Assembly (NCBI GenBank): GCA_002803225.1
Contig: NXFV01001485.1
Coordinates: 1-33,864, forward strand
Reading direction: 5' to 3'
DNA length: 33,864 bases
DNA from: Gamarada debralockiae
Taxonomy: Eukaryota > Ascomycota > Leotiomycetes > Helotiales > Hyphodiscaceae
Positions 10,479 through 22,073 of this stretch are shown here, piece after piece (within the stretch, counting starts at the first letter, position 1; each line of letters begins with the position of its first letter). Position numbers and translations under genes: made by a program. Under the pieces are notes generated by a model that ran no database searches, was not told where the DNA came from, and saw only the letters and a program-made list of their open reading frames with translations.

Positions 10479-11476
10479 ATGGATATCGAGGAGGGTCACT
10501 ACAATGATGGCAATCGAGCTTTTCTCCAAGCCCTCATGGCTCGAGGCACAATGACTTTCAAGGAAGGCCAGGAAGTCCTAGCCGCGATTTTCACAGTTCA
10601 AGAAAGTCAGTCAACCACATCCCTGTCCACCTGCCAGACTTTTGGCTGACCCACTCTACAGAGAAAGAAACTACCCCCGACGAAGTCACAAAAGAAGATT
10701 TCGACTCCTACATCTCCGCCGCCGCCGACATGATCTCCCCCTTCGACTACGAAATCCGCAGTACGCTGCACCAGCTCACGAAAGAGAGAATACATGCCAT
10801 CGTGAATGCGACTAGCGACCCTATCACACAAATTGCGACGACGCGCACAACGGAGGAGATGTTCTTTGTTAGGAGAATGATCGATGCGATGTTCGAGACA
10901 TATAATACGAGGCGCAAGGAAGTCATGGGCGTGACGAGCATGCAGGCACTGGAGAGGAAGATCACAAAAGGAACTGGTGCTCGGCAGAGTACGGAGAACA
11001 ATTCACAAACTGTGGATAAGGGTGTCACGAACGAACAAGCGGAGAAGACATTGAATGGTCTGGTCGCAGAGGGTTGGTTCGAGCGAAGTAAAGAAGGATG
11101 GTACACATTATCACCCAGAGCGTTATTAGAGCTGCAGACGTGGCTGGTGAACGAATATAATGATGAAGATGCAGAGGGAGATGACTGGCAGAGAATCAAG
11201 TTCTGCGAGGCGTGTAAGGGCATTGTCACGGTTGGCAGGAGATGCGCGGAGCTAGATTGCAATGTCAGACTTCATGATATTTGTCAAGAGGCGTTTCTCA
11301 GCTCGAGGCCGAATAGGAATTGTCCCAGGTGCGAGACGGAGTGGGATGGGAAGCACTTTGTGGGGCAGAGGGCGATTACGACTACGGAGGAGTATCTGAA
11401 GGGCAAGAGAAGAAGTGGAGGTGCAAGGAGGAGTCGCGTTGAGGAGGCTGAAGAGGAGATGGATGAGGATGAATGA
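10479..11476 (+). CDS. NSE1: SMC5-SMC6 complex subunit Nse1 (RING-like E3)
   Basis: Two exons, 10479-10605 and 10662-11476, joined by a 56-nt intron, give 313 residues; Nse1 proteins are usually of this size. The N-terminus (NDGNRAFLQALMARGTMTFKE) and the middle (EQAEKTLNGLVAEGWFERSKEGWYTLSPRALLEL) correspond to the paired winged-helix domains. The C-terminus carries the variant RING (NSE1 C4HC3 type) between about residues 224 and 266: C-x2-C, C-x4-C, H-x2-C and C-x2-C are all visible (FCEAC, CAELDC, HDIC, CPRC). An acidic, Arg-rich tail follows. In the nucleus Nse1 pairs with Nse3 (MAGE) and Nse4 in the SMC5/6 complex, acting in recombination repair and supporting ubiquitin ligase activity. 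Nothing looks damaged. Confidence 0.95.
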
Positions 11477-11796
11477 GCGTAATGAAGACATGGTGTTATG
11501 GAATTCGAGATACGTGGGACTCTGGCAGAGCATCTGGACGGCGCATTTGGCAACTTGGGGGTTGATACCTGGCCTTCTTTGAGGTACAAGATTTCTCAAC
11601 GTGTAAGAATAAACTCGAGGGTGGTGCTTGTGCTCAAGTCGGCGTTGAGGTTGGTTGCTATTGGACAGATTCTGCCAGTCGGGGCGGGCTGGGAGCCTAT
11701 CCCAGCGTTTTGAAATTCCCGAGCTGAAAATATTATTTCCACGTCGCACCTCTTCTCTACTTCTTTCACGCCCCTTCTTGAAAAGTGCCCTTCGAA
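11477..11796. other. intergenic (promoter of the HET gene)
   Basis: 320 bases between NSE1 and the HET gene, with no supportable gene. Confidence 0.5.
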
Positions 11797-13740
11797 ATGC
11801 AAGCAAACCAATCTCGTGGCCGACTGGTCCCCACCAGTAGCAATTCTCAACCCCCCGGCGACTTTTCAGCCTCGTTTCAGTATTCCCCGCTGGAACCTGA
11901 CATTGATTGTATACGATTGATTGTCATCGAACCACATAGCGATCTCGAGTCTATCGTCTCTTGCAAGCTACGACATGTCACTTTCGCTGAGAAACCAAAA
12001 TACGAAGCTCTCTCGTACACATGGGGTGATGAATCAATCAATGAGACAGCATTCATCAGAAGGGGAGATCAATCCATGAATGAGAGAATATTGATTGAGG
12101 GGCGGGCGTTTGTGGTTACGAGGAACTTGTTGCATGCATTGAAGCATCTGCGGAAGTCTGTTAATGAACGTATATTCTGGATTGATGCAATTTGTATCAA
12201 TCAAGAAGATGTTCCAGAAAGAGTAGGCTTTTCACCGACTTATTGACCAAACCCCATACTGAGTACTGTTTCAACTAATGATGTCACATAGAACCGACAA
12301 CTCAGTATGATGCCGTACATTTACCAGAGGGCGAAGTGTGTCGTCGTATCGCTGTATCGGCCGATAGGCCTATCGAGTGATCCAACCGAGGTGCGCTCTG
12401 CTGAAATTATCCAACCTGCCCATGCCTGGGACTTTACCTTCTTTGCCTATGATCCCCCCCAGCATTCCCGGGCATACCTTTCCTATGTCAATCAAAAACC
12501 TGCCCTACTACGGAAGTTGTGCAATGACGACTACTGGAAGCGTGTGTGGGTCATACAAGAATGTAGCTTGGCTCGGAAGATACAAATCATGTACGGCGAG
12601 AAGGTTGTGGATTGGAAGACTTTCATCAAGATACTTGCCGCAGAGCCGGGATTGGAGGACACCGTACCGTTGAAGCTCCAGAAGCAAATCGAGCAGAGAT
12701 ACACCGATGGTCATAAGCTGCAAAACTTGCTAGAAAGTCATCAGGATGCACTGTGCAAAGAACCGCGCGACAAGGTCTATGGCTTCATCGGTCTAGCAAG
12801 CGATACTCTGGAAGGCTTTCCTATGGACTATGAGAAAACTCTGTTCGAAGTGTGGAAGGATACGATGCTATTTAAAAATGCTGATGTTGAGTCTCCTCAT
12901 CACGACATCATGAAGTTTGGCAAACTCGTTCAGAAGCTTCTTGGAGGACCAGGAATTGCAACGGCCAAAGAACTTCAACATGAGCTCTCAATTCGAATGT
13001 CCGAACCGATTTCTAATGGCAAGGATTGTCAAGAGTCTCCATATTTGTCAATTCCAGCGCGCTTGGCGGGACGCATTAGCTACCTAGGTCCAACATATCA
13101 TGAAATTACCTCCAATTTGAAAAAAACAGCCAGTTGGAGAACCAGCATCAACAAGCACCTGCCCAAAAGCCAGCGTGCTAGCGCCAGAGAAGAGAGCGAT
13201 CTATTTTTGGAGAGAGTGGAAGATATGGACGATCACGATCTCAGGATCATCTATTCGTACGGCCAGCGTATACTATGGACAGTTGACTCTGTGCCCCCTT
13301 CCATCCATTACTTGAAGATGAGGCTGCAACAAGACGAACAAGGTACCTGGGAGAATGATAATTCATCACTTTCGCACAACGAGCCTAGATTATTTCTGCT
13401 TGCCGGACAAACAGATCACTACGAAACTTGGTCGGGGAAAATGGGACTAGCACCACCAAAAGCTCTCGAAGGCGACTATGTCTGCCAAATTCATGGCATC
13501 GAACGAGCAGTGGTGGTCAGGCATGAATCCGTAAAGTTTGAGGGAGGTATTAAAGAACAGTTGACGATCATTGGGACGGCTGGGCTCGCCGAGAATCGGT
13601 TCAAGGCACGAGCTGCGAGGGAACAGAACGAGAAGACCGCTTCAAATTTTGACATTCCAAGCTTTGAATCCATTCCCGATTATGGGGAAAGACTCGATCT
13701 CCAAATGGATGTAGCAGTTTCTTATCAGTTGCTGGATTAG
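11797..13740 (+). CDS. HET-domain (heterokaryon incompatibility) protein
   Basis: Two exons, 11797-12222 and 12292-13740, give 624 residues; the 69-nt intron lies inside the HET domain. Diagnostic blocks are in order: YEALSYTWGD (about residue 69), LLHALKHLR, IFWIDAICINQED.PER (127-142), then the post-intron MMPYIYQRAKCVVV, WKRVWVIQECSLARKIQIMYG (about 226) and EPRDKVYGFIGLA. HET proteins of filamentous ascomycetes trigger growth arrest or cell death on non-self recognition; the domain is TIR-like in fold. No STAND/NACHT, ankyrin or WD part is fused, so the remaining ~350 residues are the variable C-terminal region. I start at ATG 11797; the frame is open a few codons further up but without an ATG. 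No disabling mutation is seen. The trigger is unknown. Confidence 0.93.
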
Positions 13741-13835
13741 CGGAACGGCGAGGATGAATTGGAACGCGGGAACCAAAGTTCACTATCCACTTCGGTGCAT
13801 CATTCAGCGTCTACTCCACATGTTGCATTCTTCTA

Positions 13836-14716
13836 TCACAGTGCAATCTCCTCCGATTTCTCGACTACTTTCTCCATATACACAACGCCCATCGTCACGT
13901 CGTCGTCTGTAAAACCTATCCCTTCAAACCCGCCGTCGAAACACGTTAAACAATCCTCTACGATTCTTGCATACCTGGCACCTAATACCCGAGCAAGAGG
14001 CTCCTAGCCAGTCTCGAGTACATAACCTGTAAGCCTTGCGCGTCCGTCACTTCTTGTGTTTTCTTCGTCAGAGATCCCCAGGACTCTGAGTTGTGGTTTG
14101 GCACGCCGTGTTTTGATGGGAAGCATATTGACGAGCGCCAAAGCCCTTCTCGATCATCGAACACCTAAGCTATATATATAGTGTAGCATGGTGTATTTCA
14201 CGTTCTGCTGGAGATCTTACCGGGAAGGATGGCGATAAATGTTTTCTTCCCAAAGGTCCGGCCCTTGACGCTCTAACTCATCTATACCGGGCGAGTGGTG
14301 TTCAAAACCTATCAGGACAGGTTTTCCGATGGCATATAGGAAGAATCGATCATCGTTGCCTTCTTCGTCAAATACTAGAATATTTGATGGCCGTATGCTT
14401 TTATGTACAAACCGTGCGGAATGCATCGCCAATAAATATGTCGCGAGACACCGAGCCAGCTTGACTCTGTCATTTAGATTGTGCCTGGCTCCAAGTTCGT
14501 TGCTTTTGTCTCAGAGAAGACTCTGAAAAGATCGTGGAATTCTTGTTAATCCAGATGGAATCTTGGAATCGTAACTTTCACAATATAGACATGACAATCC
14601 CGGGTTACTGGCTTCAATAGCACGAATCAGGAACTTGGACCATATCACTTGATATGCCGACTTGGAATGCCGGAAAGGGTATTTGTAAATTGAATATTTG
14701 GACTTCAAGATCATGA
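13836..14716 (-). pseudogene. protein-kinase-like domain relic of HET/HeLo-associated type
   Basis: Broken minus-strand fragments match the kinase domains found in fungal proteins with prion-inhibition/HeLo-type N-termini. In order: SKIPSGLTRIPRSFQSLL, then LNDRVKLARCLATYLLAMHSARFVHKSIRPSNILVF (the HRD-like region, with HKSIRP in place of HRD), GKPVLIGFEH, LWEENIYRHPSR, YTMLHYIYSLGV, and a C-terminal ARYARIVEDCLTCFDGGFEGIGFTDDD...MGVVYMEKVVEK ending with TGA at 13838-13836. In-frame stops follow QSLL and YRHPSR, and frame changes follow YSLGV. The catalytic Asp of a normal kinase loop is absent; this is usual in this subfamily. No N-terminal HeLo-like domain is readable upstream. The 3' end faces the HET gene 95 bp away. 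Confidence 0.75.
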
Positions 14717-17025
14717 TCTATGATGCAACATTGACTCAGAATGAAGTACGAAGTCCACTTCCATTAATGCCCTGAGATTACTAATAATAATTCAACAGAT
14801 CTCTTTACAGAGCATCTCCATGGTGGAGACCTCGGAACTAAAGCGAGACTGGATACACAAGGTGAAGTTGCAACGACCAATTTTAATTGATGATATGAAG
14901 GTTATGATATTCTACTTTCCACCAGGCCAAAATCTCTCAGTAGTCTACTACAGAGCCATGCACATATAGGTGGACTAGTAAGGAACCAGATTTTAGTGTT
15001 TCATTCTCATTGACATGAAAATTCAGTTTCTCGACCTGTTCGAACTCCAATCCCCTGACGATGGAACCTGTGAAAAGAAAGGAGACAGTGTGGGTTTCCA
15101 GATAGAGGAGTTTACTAAGATTACTCTCTATGTGCCCACTGAGATACGAAAAGCATTTTCAGAGGTTGGTTCGATTGGCCGACAGCACGACGCTTCTCTT
15201 CCATAAGGAAGCGTGGACTTATTGGGTTTTCAAATCTTCTCCCGCGAGACGCAAGAATTGTCCAGGATCCAAGCACAGATTGTGATATAATGTATGATGC
15301 ACGAGATGTTTTCAAGACTTTTGAGGCGAGGCTAGGAGGCCGTCGACTGACTTCAAGCTGGCGCTAGGTTGTCTAGTAAAAGGTTTGTTAGGGCTGAACA
15401 CCGACTGGGTTTATATCTTTAGGGAACGTCAGCTTGAGCTCTTGCACAAATTGGGAAGTTCCGTGCCCTTATAGTGGCACTACTGAGTGGACTGTATCTG
15501 CGCCCAGAGAGATAATCAGAGTTGGAATAGCCGCTGATGTTTGGTCTCCTACCCTCAATTTTCAACCGGCAAACCAACCGCAGCAAGATTCTTGAAGTTT
15601 TGCGTCGAGGGCCGCGATTGTGATCTGCTTAAAGCTTGACGGCGACCAAAGATTGAGGAGTGTGGTGATGGCCCCTGGATATTCAGGGACCGATGGAAAT
15701 GCGGGGTCTGGCAGAAGTGGAGACTTGCGGTTACAGTTGTACAGGTACAAGCTGATCCATACGCTGTCCAAGTACGGCCCCTAGAAGTCTTTAGAACGTG
15801 CACACTGTCGGGCCGTTGAACAAAACTGAAGACGGCAGATCGTGGCCCTGCACAGTCGTGGTAATAATATCGGATCGCAAGGCGAAATGGAGTCCTAACC
15901 TCCGATCGATAACTCAAAGTGCGTATCTTTTTTAAATTAACAGATATAGGATCCATAATGCAGATAAGACACGAGCAGAGGGAAGAGAAAGTGCTGCTTA
16001 AGCTGCTTACGTTTGTTGTCCAAATCAGATGAACTCCTATTGTCCGGCGAAAGGGTACAGACTAAAAGTCGTTTCAAAAATACTTGAAATGGAGGCCTTT
16101 GAAGAGGAACGAATTTGTAGAAAATCTTCCCTAATTTTGGTTTGACAAGATTAGCGACCTCGATCTTAAAGTATCGAAGACTTAGTAGCTATGCTAATCG
16201 GTCAAGCCGACTGATAATGGTACATGCAACATCAAGCGGTGAGATGCTCCACAAGTACTAAGTTCTCTGAACCGGCATTCCCTTTGAGTAGTTCGATGGT
16301 TGTCTAGCATGCGATAGTCCCTAAAAGTTGCCAACGCTACTCAGGTATAATCGGTGTGGCCATCCAGGATGAACTGCGTGTCAACCGCCGACCTGCAAAC
16401 TTATCCGTATCCGTAGGTAGGATGTTGGTGAATGAAGGAAAATATATTTGATTTAGCGGATTTAGGTCACGTGCGGACTCCTTTTAGTGGGCGCTACTTC
16501 GTACACTAAATTGGGTCCCTGGCGATCTCGTCTTCGCGATTCGACGATCCGAAATCACTATCAATTTCCCCTCCTCTTCTCCTTCTTCCAACCACATCCA
16601 ATAGCAGCCCAACTCCTTCGGCCATCCATACTCCCATAGGATAAATGCCGATTGTGACCTGCATTACTTTCCTCGGTTGCACCCACCTGCAGCAAGATCT
16701 TGATTCAAATGGCAGGTGCGATAGAGATGTTCAGGGCCCATGTCCGCATGACGACACCTCTTTGGGAATGGATCACCGAACCCCTCTCGAAGTTGGCCAA
16801 AAGCTTGGAAGATTAAGCAACATCGCGTCTTCTGCATCGATTTGTTCGGACGAAACATTTGTAAATGGGTATTCCTCCATGGGACTGGTCAAGAGATCGA
16901 GAAACGCTCGGTACCATGTGCTAATTTCCCCAGCCTTGTATTACCCCTCTCGTGAATTCTATAACAAGTAGCCTTCCACTGTATATCAATTTGTTTCCTT
17001 GTTGCGCCATTCCACTCGTACAGCC
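14717..17025. other. long gene-poor region before ceramidase
   Basis: About 2.3 kb without a supportable gene. The left part may hold unreadable N-terminal remains of the kinase gene. Open frames at 15015-15206, 15555-15956 and 16645-16971 have no family signal. A CACGTG palindrome lies near 16470 and pyrimidine-rich DNA at 16560-16620, consistent with the ceramidase promoter and leader. Confidence 0.5.
16709..16816 (+). other. possible upstream ORF of ceramidase mRNA
   Basis: ATG at 16709 opens a 35-codon frame (starting MAGAIEMFRAHVRMTTPLWE) ending in TAA at 16814-16816, about 210 bases before the ceramidase ATG. It has a plausible amphipathic composition. It could be a uORF, a tiny gene or chance. 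Confidence 0.2.
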
Positions 17026-19542
17026 ATGTCTTCATCTCAAAAGTATCAGGCTCTCCCAGTGGAGGAGAAGTTGGATGGCGAACAACCAGTCGTCCATCCG
17101 CAGATTTCCAGATGGAGCAAGACGCGCATTGCTTTGACTTTCTCACTGTTATTCTTGGTATCTTTCACTATCGTTGCTGCCACTGCGGAAGCATTGACGC
17201 AACATGCGCCAGTTATCGAGTCCTCAGTTGAAGACGAGGACGGGCAATGGCTACGAGAGCACTTGACACGAGCAACAGGAGCTACGTACCTGATTGGTGT
17301 TGGGAAGGCAGATATCACTGGGTACGCGAAGACCTCGTTCTCTTCATGGGCCCATGACAACTGACTGATTTAATACAGTCCTGTTGTGGAGCTCAACTTC
17401 ATGGTGAGATCCAAAGACGGGTCGTCATCGCGTCATTCACTAACACCTCATAGGGCTATGCTAGCTTGGCTCAAGTTGGAACTGGACTCCGTCAGCGAAT
17501 TTACTCACGTGCTTTCATCGTTGGAGATGTAAACAACCCTGATGATCGATTCGTTTATCTTGTCCTCGATACCCAGGCGGGAGACACTGCAGTTCGATAT
17601 GGCATCCTCCAAGGACTTCAAGATCTGGGATCTGATTATGACATGTACACGACGCAGAATGTTGCGGTTACAGGCACGCATTCTCACTCTGGACCTGGAG
17701 CTGTGAGTACTTCCCTTGGAAATGCTTCAACATCGATCGCTGATTGGATGGCAGTGGGTCAACTATTTGCTTCCGCAAATCACGAGTCTTGGCTTCGACA
17801 AGCAATCATACCAAGCCATTGTCGACGGTGCAGTTCTCTCCATCCAAAGAGCCCACGAATCCCTTACTGAAGGAACCTTATCCTATGCCGACGCAATCGT
17901 TAATGGGACAAACAATGCGAATATCAATCGGAGTCTTTACGCGTATCTTGCAAACCCAGCCGTGGAGCGGGCTCAGTATGAAGACAATGTGGACAAGACT
18001 TTGACAATGCTGCGATTCCAACGAACATCAGATGGAAAGAACATCGGAGTTCTTGGTTGGCACAGTGTCCACGGAACCAGCATGCTGGAGAATAACACCC
18101 ACGTTACCGGCGACAACAAGGGTGTCACTTCGTACCTTTTCGAGAGCGCAATGGCCTCCGATTCGACAGCCGCTTCAGGATTCGTTGCTGCATTCTCCCA
18201 ATCCAGTGTTGGAGACACCACACCAAATATCTTAGGAGCATGGTGTGACGATGGTTCCGGAGAGATGTGCACATTGGAGAGGAGCACCTGCGGAGGGACC
18301 AACACGACCACTGGAACCAGCGAGAATTGTCACGGTCGGGGTCCTGAATTCCAGGCACTCGACCTTGGTGTCTCCAGTTGCTATGAAATTGGTAGAAGAG
18401 TGTATTCCGTGGCAAAGTCCCTGTACGACTCATTTGACAGCGTTGCAACACCCATCACGGATACCAGCGTCAAAGCTTATCATACTTTCAACGACATGCA
18501 GTATTACAGCTTCCCACTGCCGAATGGAACAGTCGTTCAAACCTGCCCCGCTGCTCTCGGATATTCGTTCGCAGGAGGTACTAGTGACGGACCTGGTGCC
18601 TTTGATTTCGTCCAGAACGACAACTCAAGTATAGCGGACCAGAATCCATTCTGGGTCCTCGTCAGCGGCGTCCTTAAAGAGCCTGACGCAGCTCAGACAG
18701 CATGCCAGGCGCCCAAGCCGATCCTACTCGATGTCGGCCAACTTTCCACTCCATACGCGTGGTCTCCAAACATCGTCGACGTACAAAGTCTCCGCGTTGG
18801 CCAATTTATTATGATCATCTCACCATCAGAAGCCACCACCATGACTGGGCGAAGATGGAAAGCGGCCGTGGCAGCAGCCGCGGTCAACAACTCTATCGTG
18901 ACCTCTACTCCCAAGGTCGTGCTTGGCGGACCGGCCAACACCTATGCGCATTACTGCACCACTCCAGAAGAGTATGGTATTCAGCGATATGAAGGCGCAA
19001 GTACGTTGTACGGGCAGTGGGAAAGCTACGCCTATATGCATCTCTCGACCAGCAACATCGGCTACCTCGCAGCGGACTCCACCACCTCCCCGCCCGTTGG
19101 CCCTCTGCCACCTATCAACACCAACAACTCTATCAGTTTGATCACAGGCGTAGTCTACGACAACCCGGCTATCGGGAAATCGTTCGGCGAAGTGCTCGTT
19201 GAGCCCAATGAGTCTTATGCCCCAGGTGCAGTCATCAACGCCACCTTCCAGGGCGCGAACCCCAGGAACAACCTCCGTCTTGAAGGCACGTTCGCCGCTG
19301 TAGAAATGCTTGAGGGAAGTACATGGACGCAGGTTAGGAGCGATGCGGATTGGAGTCTGGTGTATACATGGTACCGCGATGATTCGCTCCTGGGAAGCAG
19401 CCATGTTGTTATTTCGTGGGAGTCGGAGACCACAGCTGCGGCGGGCACGTATAGGATTAAGTATTATGGGGACTCGAAGGAGCCGTTGTCTGGGACTATT
19501 AGTGCGTTTACGGGGACAAGTGGGAATTTTACTTTAACTTGA
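17026..19542 (+). CDS. neutral/alkaline ceramidase
   Basis: Four exons, 17026-17321, 17379-17403, 17454-17702 and 17755-19542, give 785 residues, within the family range. The enzyme hydrolyses the N-acyl bond of ceramide to sphingosine and fatty acid. An N-terminal segment (about residues 34-53, RIALTFSLLFLVSFTIVAA) is a signal anchor or uncleaved signal, so the enzyme is secretory or membrane-bound. Motifs: GVGKADITGPVVELNFMGYA, then GTHSHSGPGAW (H183, H185) and GWHSVHGTS (H293, H296), the zinc/active-site His clusters, and QSSVGDTTPN at 343-348. In characterised enzymes the last motif is GDVSPN with Ser as nucleophile; here that position is Thr346. The C-terminal domain (about the last 170 residues) with FQGANPRNNLRLEGTF is also present. 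Exon 2 is only 25 nt. ATG 17026 is the first ATG of the frame. The gene ends tail to tail with HGH1. Confidence 0.95.
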
Positions 19543-19886
19543 GGTTATGAATGATTAATGATGGCTGGGATTCGGGGCGTGGATGGGTTTAGAAGCATAA
19601 TTACTATCCATGCTGTGATTGAACCATCATATTTGTGCAGGGAATCGATTACTACGACTCTATTATCAATGTCTAAAGTAATTTCAAATACTGTTTTCCC
19701 ATGTAAGAACGATGTGTGTGAGTCGTCCTGACCGAAGATGTTCGCTTTGAGCTCGAGTTTTCCTTCAGGTTGACTTGAACGTCTATCGTGCCATCAGTGA
19801 GGGTTGTACCTCATATCTGACCTGGAACCTCCCAGTTTAAGATCAACTCGAACACAGAACTTTGTTGATGACAAGCCAGATTCATT
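19543..19886. other. convergent 3' spacer
   Basis: 344 bases between the ceramidase and HGH1 stops. Nothing recognised beyond presumed polyadenylation regions. Confidence 0.5.
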
Positions 19887-21322
19887 TCACACCTCTACTA
19901 TCTTATCATCATCACTATCCCCGTCATCCTCTTCCGGCTTCGCCCAGCTGCCCGCCCCTCCCACAGCCTGCGGATGCGAGAATTCCTTCTTCGGCACCCT
20001 CTCAAGTGTCTTCATACCCTCACTAACCTTCACCATCCCACCGTCCGCCCCTTCACCTCCCTCCCCCTCCTCATCCCGCATCAAAACCTGCACTAACCGC
20101 TCACACGCCTCCCTAACACCCTCATCCTCGACCTGCAAATGCGTTTCCCTAACAATTGGATATACCTTCACCTCCCGCATCAAATCCCGTCCCTCCCTCG
20201 TCGTCGTCAACAACATCAACGTCTCGATATGTGTTTGTATGATACTGGAATCTGGGTCGCGTGTCTTATCTGGAGGGAGAAGTTGTAGATCCTCTAGCAT
20301 ATTGTTCATATCTTCCTCCTCGTATTCTTCGTTTCCGGTGATTGGGAGAAGGAGGTAGGGCAGGATGTTTATTTCGTCTGGAGATAGGAAGGAGGGGTGG
20401 TAATCGACTTCGAATGCAACATTCTTAATCGTGCTTGCAACGCCCTTCCTCCTAATGTCTGACTTATGTTCCGTAAACACCACTAGTTTGGTGAGAGGGA
20501 CAACACCATCATATTCTTGTCGCGTCAAGAAGTACTTTCTTCCTTCCTCGTGTTTTGCGAGATCGGCGAAGAGATAGGATAGGTAGTCGTAGTTGGCTTC
20601 TTTGTTGTATGTCCCGTCTGCGCCCTTTACGAAGAGATCGAGGAGTTGGTCGATTGCGAGATTGTTTGAGGCGAGTCCTTTTGGGGCGGGACGCTCGATT
20701 GTGAGGATGTCTTTTAGTTCGTCATATTTTGCTAAGTTCGCGAAGAGCATAGATATTTCGTTTGCGTTTGGTTCGGAGGGATTCTGGAGAGTGGGTGTTA
20801 GTGAAGATGGAGGAGTGATGAAAGTTGGGTTGGGGCGGGGCCAGAGGCGAGGGCAAGAGGAAGGGGGACTGACATACTGTCACGCGACCAAGTAGTGTTT
20901 TCATGAACTCTTTATCCGATGCGAGGTTCTGCAAGACTTCGCGGTCGGTTGAGAGGTTGATAAGGATTGTGAGGGCATCTTTCGCGATTTGCTGTAAGCA
21001 GTCAGTGGGTCTCGTGCCAGCAGCTTTCGAGGATGGCAGACCTTGTAGTCCCGAACTAGAAGTTTCAGATCTTTTATAGGTAGAAGCTGGTTCGTTTTGA
21101 ATATCGAAGGTTGGGACAAAGAGTAGGGGACGAGGTTCTCGACGGCTGTGGTGGCGGGTGCAAGTCAGTGACTGGCTTGGAGAAGAGAATTGGAAAAACG
21201 AACCGAGTTGCCGCACTTGAGTGTTGCCATGAGAGATAAACTCTACTAACTGTTGCGCATGTCAGCGACAGATCCAGAGAGGGGCCCCTTAGGGAGTTTA
21301 CCTCTTCCAGTTCTGTAGGCAT
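19887..21322 (-). CDS. HGH1: HGH1, eEF2 folding chaperone
   Basis: Five exons on the minus strand, 21322-21302, 21249-21204, 21145-21042, 20991-20878 and 20783-19887, give 393 residues, essentially the length of yeast Hgh1. The protein opens MPTELEELVEFISHGNTQVRQ, continues with AVENLVPYSL, QIAKDALTILINLS and NEISMLFANLAK (DUF383 region), then VASTIKNVAFEVDYHPSFL and ILPYLLLPI (DUF384 region), and ends in an acidic tail after GSWAKPEEDD. Hgh1 is an armadillo-like cytosolic chaperone that hands nascent eEF2 to TRiC/Hsp90 for folding. The introns are 50-94 nt; the first two exons (21 and 46 nt) are short. No damage seen. High confidence. Confidence 0.95.
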
Positions 21323-22073
21323 CGTGCAGGATGTGGTGTTTACGATTCTCTTCGAGCCTGAAATTATTTGGAGGGGTGTTGGCGAAAGCGGCTTAGCTGA
21401 TTATTCTGCCGTTTTACTCCGCTTTTATCCGCACGGTGATTTCTTTCTGTGATGAGGGAGGGAGATGGGGATGTGTCGCAAAAGCTTTCTAACAAAAAAA
21501 TCGAGGTCCCTTAGGTTACGTCATACCTCACGGCTATTGTCGGTTTTTCATATCACTATTTCTTTCTTCCTCTCCTAGGGAATGAAGTACATCAATTGGG
21601 ATGCTGTAACTGCATCATATTTTCCACACTTCAAAAACCCCCCTAACTTCATTATCATCTCTCTCTCCTTGACTAGTTGAAAGTCCTTTGCCTGACACAT
21701 GTGGTAATGTGGCGAGGGTATTTCAGGGGAACGTTATTAGCCTGAGTACTTTGGGGACATTGTTCGTACTTCACTTGCTAGCGAAAATTTCGCATTCAAT
21801 TTCACAAGGGCTGTTCGGCGTTTAACCTCTGGGCCCAGTTCATGCATTTGGTGGTGCAGTTATCCCGAGTGCAAAACAATGTAGCATTCAGGCAAGTCAT
21901 CCGTATGAAGAATTTTCCTCCTGCTTCCGGAAGTGAGAAGTTTCTGCTACCCTCCTTCTTGTCCCCCAAGTGACCTTCTAAGTCCGACCATTCCACATTC
22001 GTCAGCCTTCACCTCATCAATTCCAGTCAATTGTCAGCGGTCATCTCAAATCAACTTCAAAAGTCTTTGAAAA
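21323..22073. other. divergent promoter region of HGH1 and secreted peptide
   Basis: About 750 bases between divergent genes. Pyrimidine-rich stretches (CTCTCTCTCC near 21660) and an A/C-rich leader just before 22074 are seen. No gene found. Confidence 0.5.

Noticed and set aside
10747..11262. 171-codon open frame on minus
   Set aside because: Antisense shadow of NSE1.
13740..14007. Plus-strand Ser/Thr-rich frame after the HET gene, considered as a HET extension
   Set aside because: The HET stop codon is clear, and the region reads better as the C-terminal end of the kinase relic on the other strand.
15555..15956. 133-codon frame on minus, tested as an N-terminal HeLo-like domain of the kinase relic
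   Set aside because: No HeLo/HET-s-like pattern visible; GTG or ATG choice and frame give no continuity with the kinase fragments.
18826..19404. 192-codon open frame on minus inside ceramidase
   Set aside because: Antisense shadow of the strongly supported ceramidase exon; no motif of its own.
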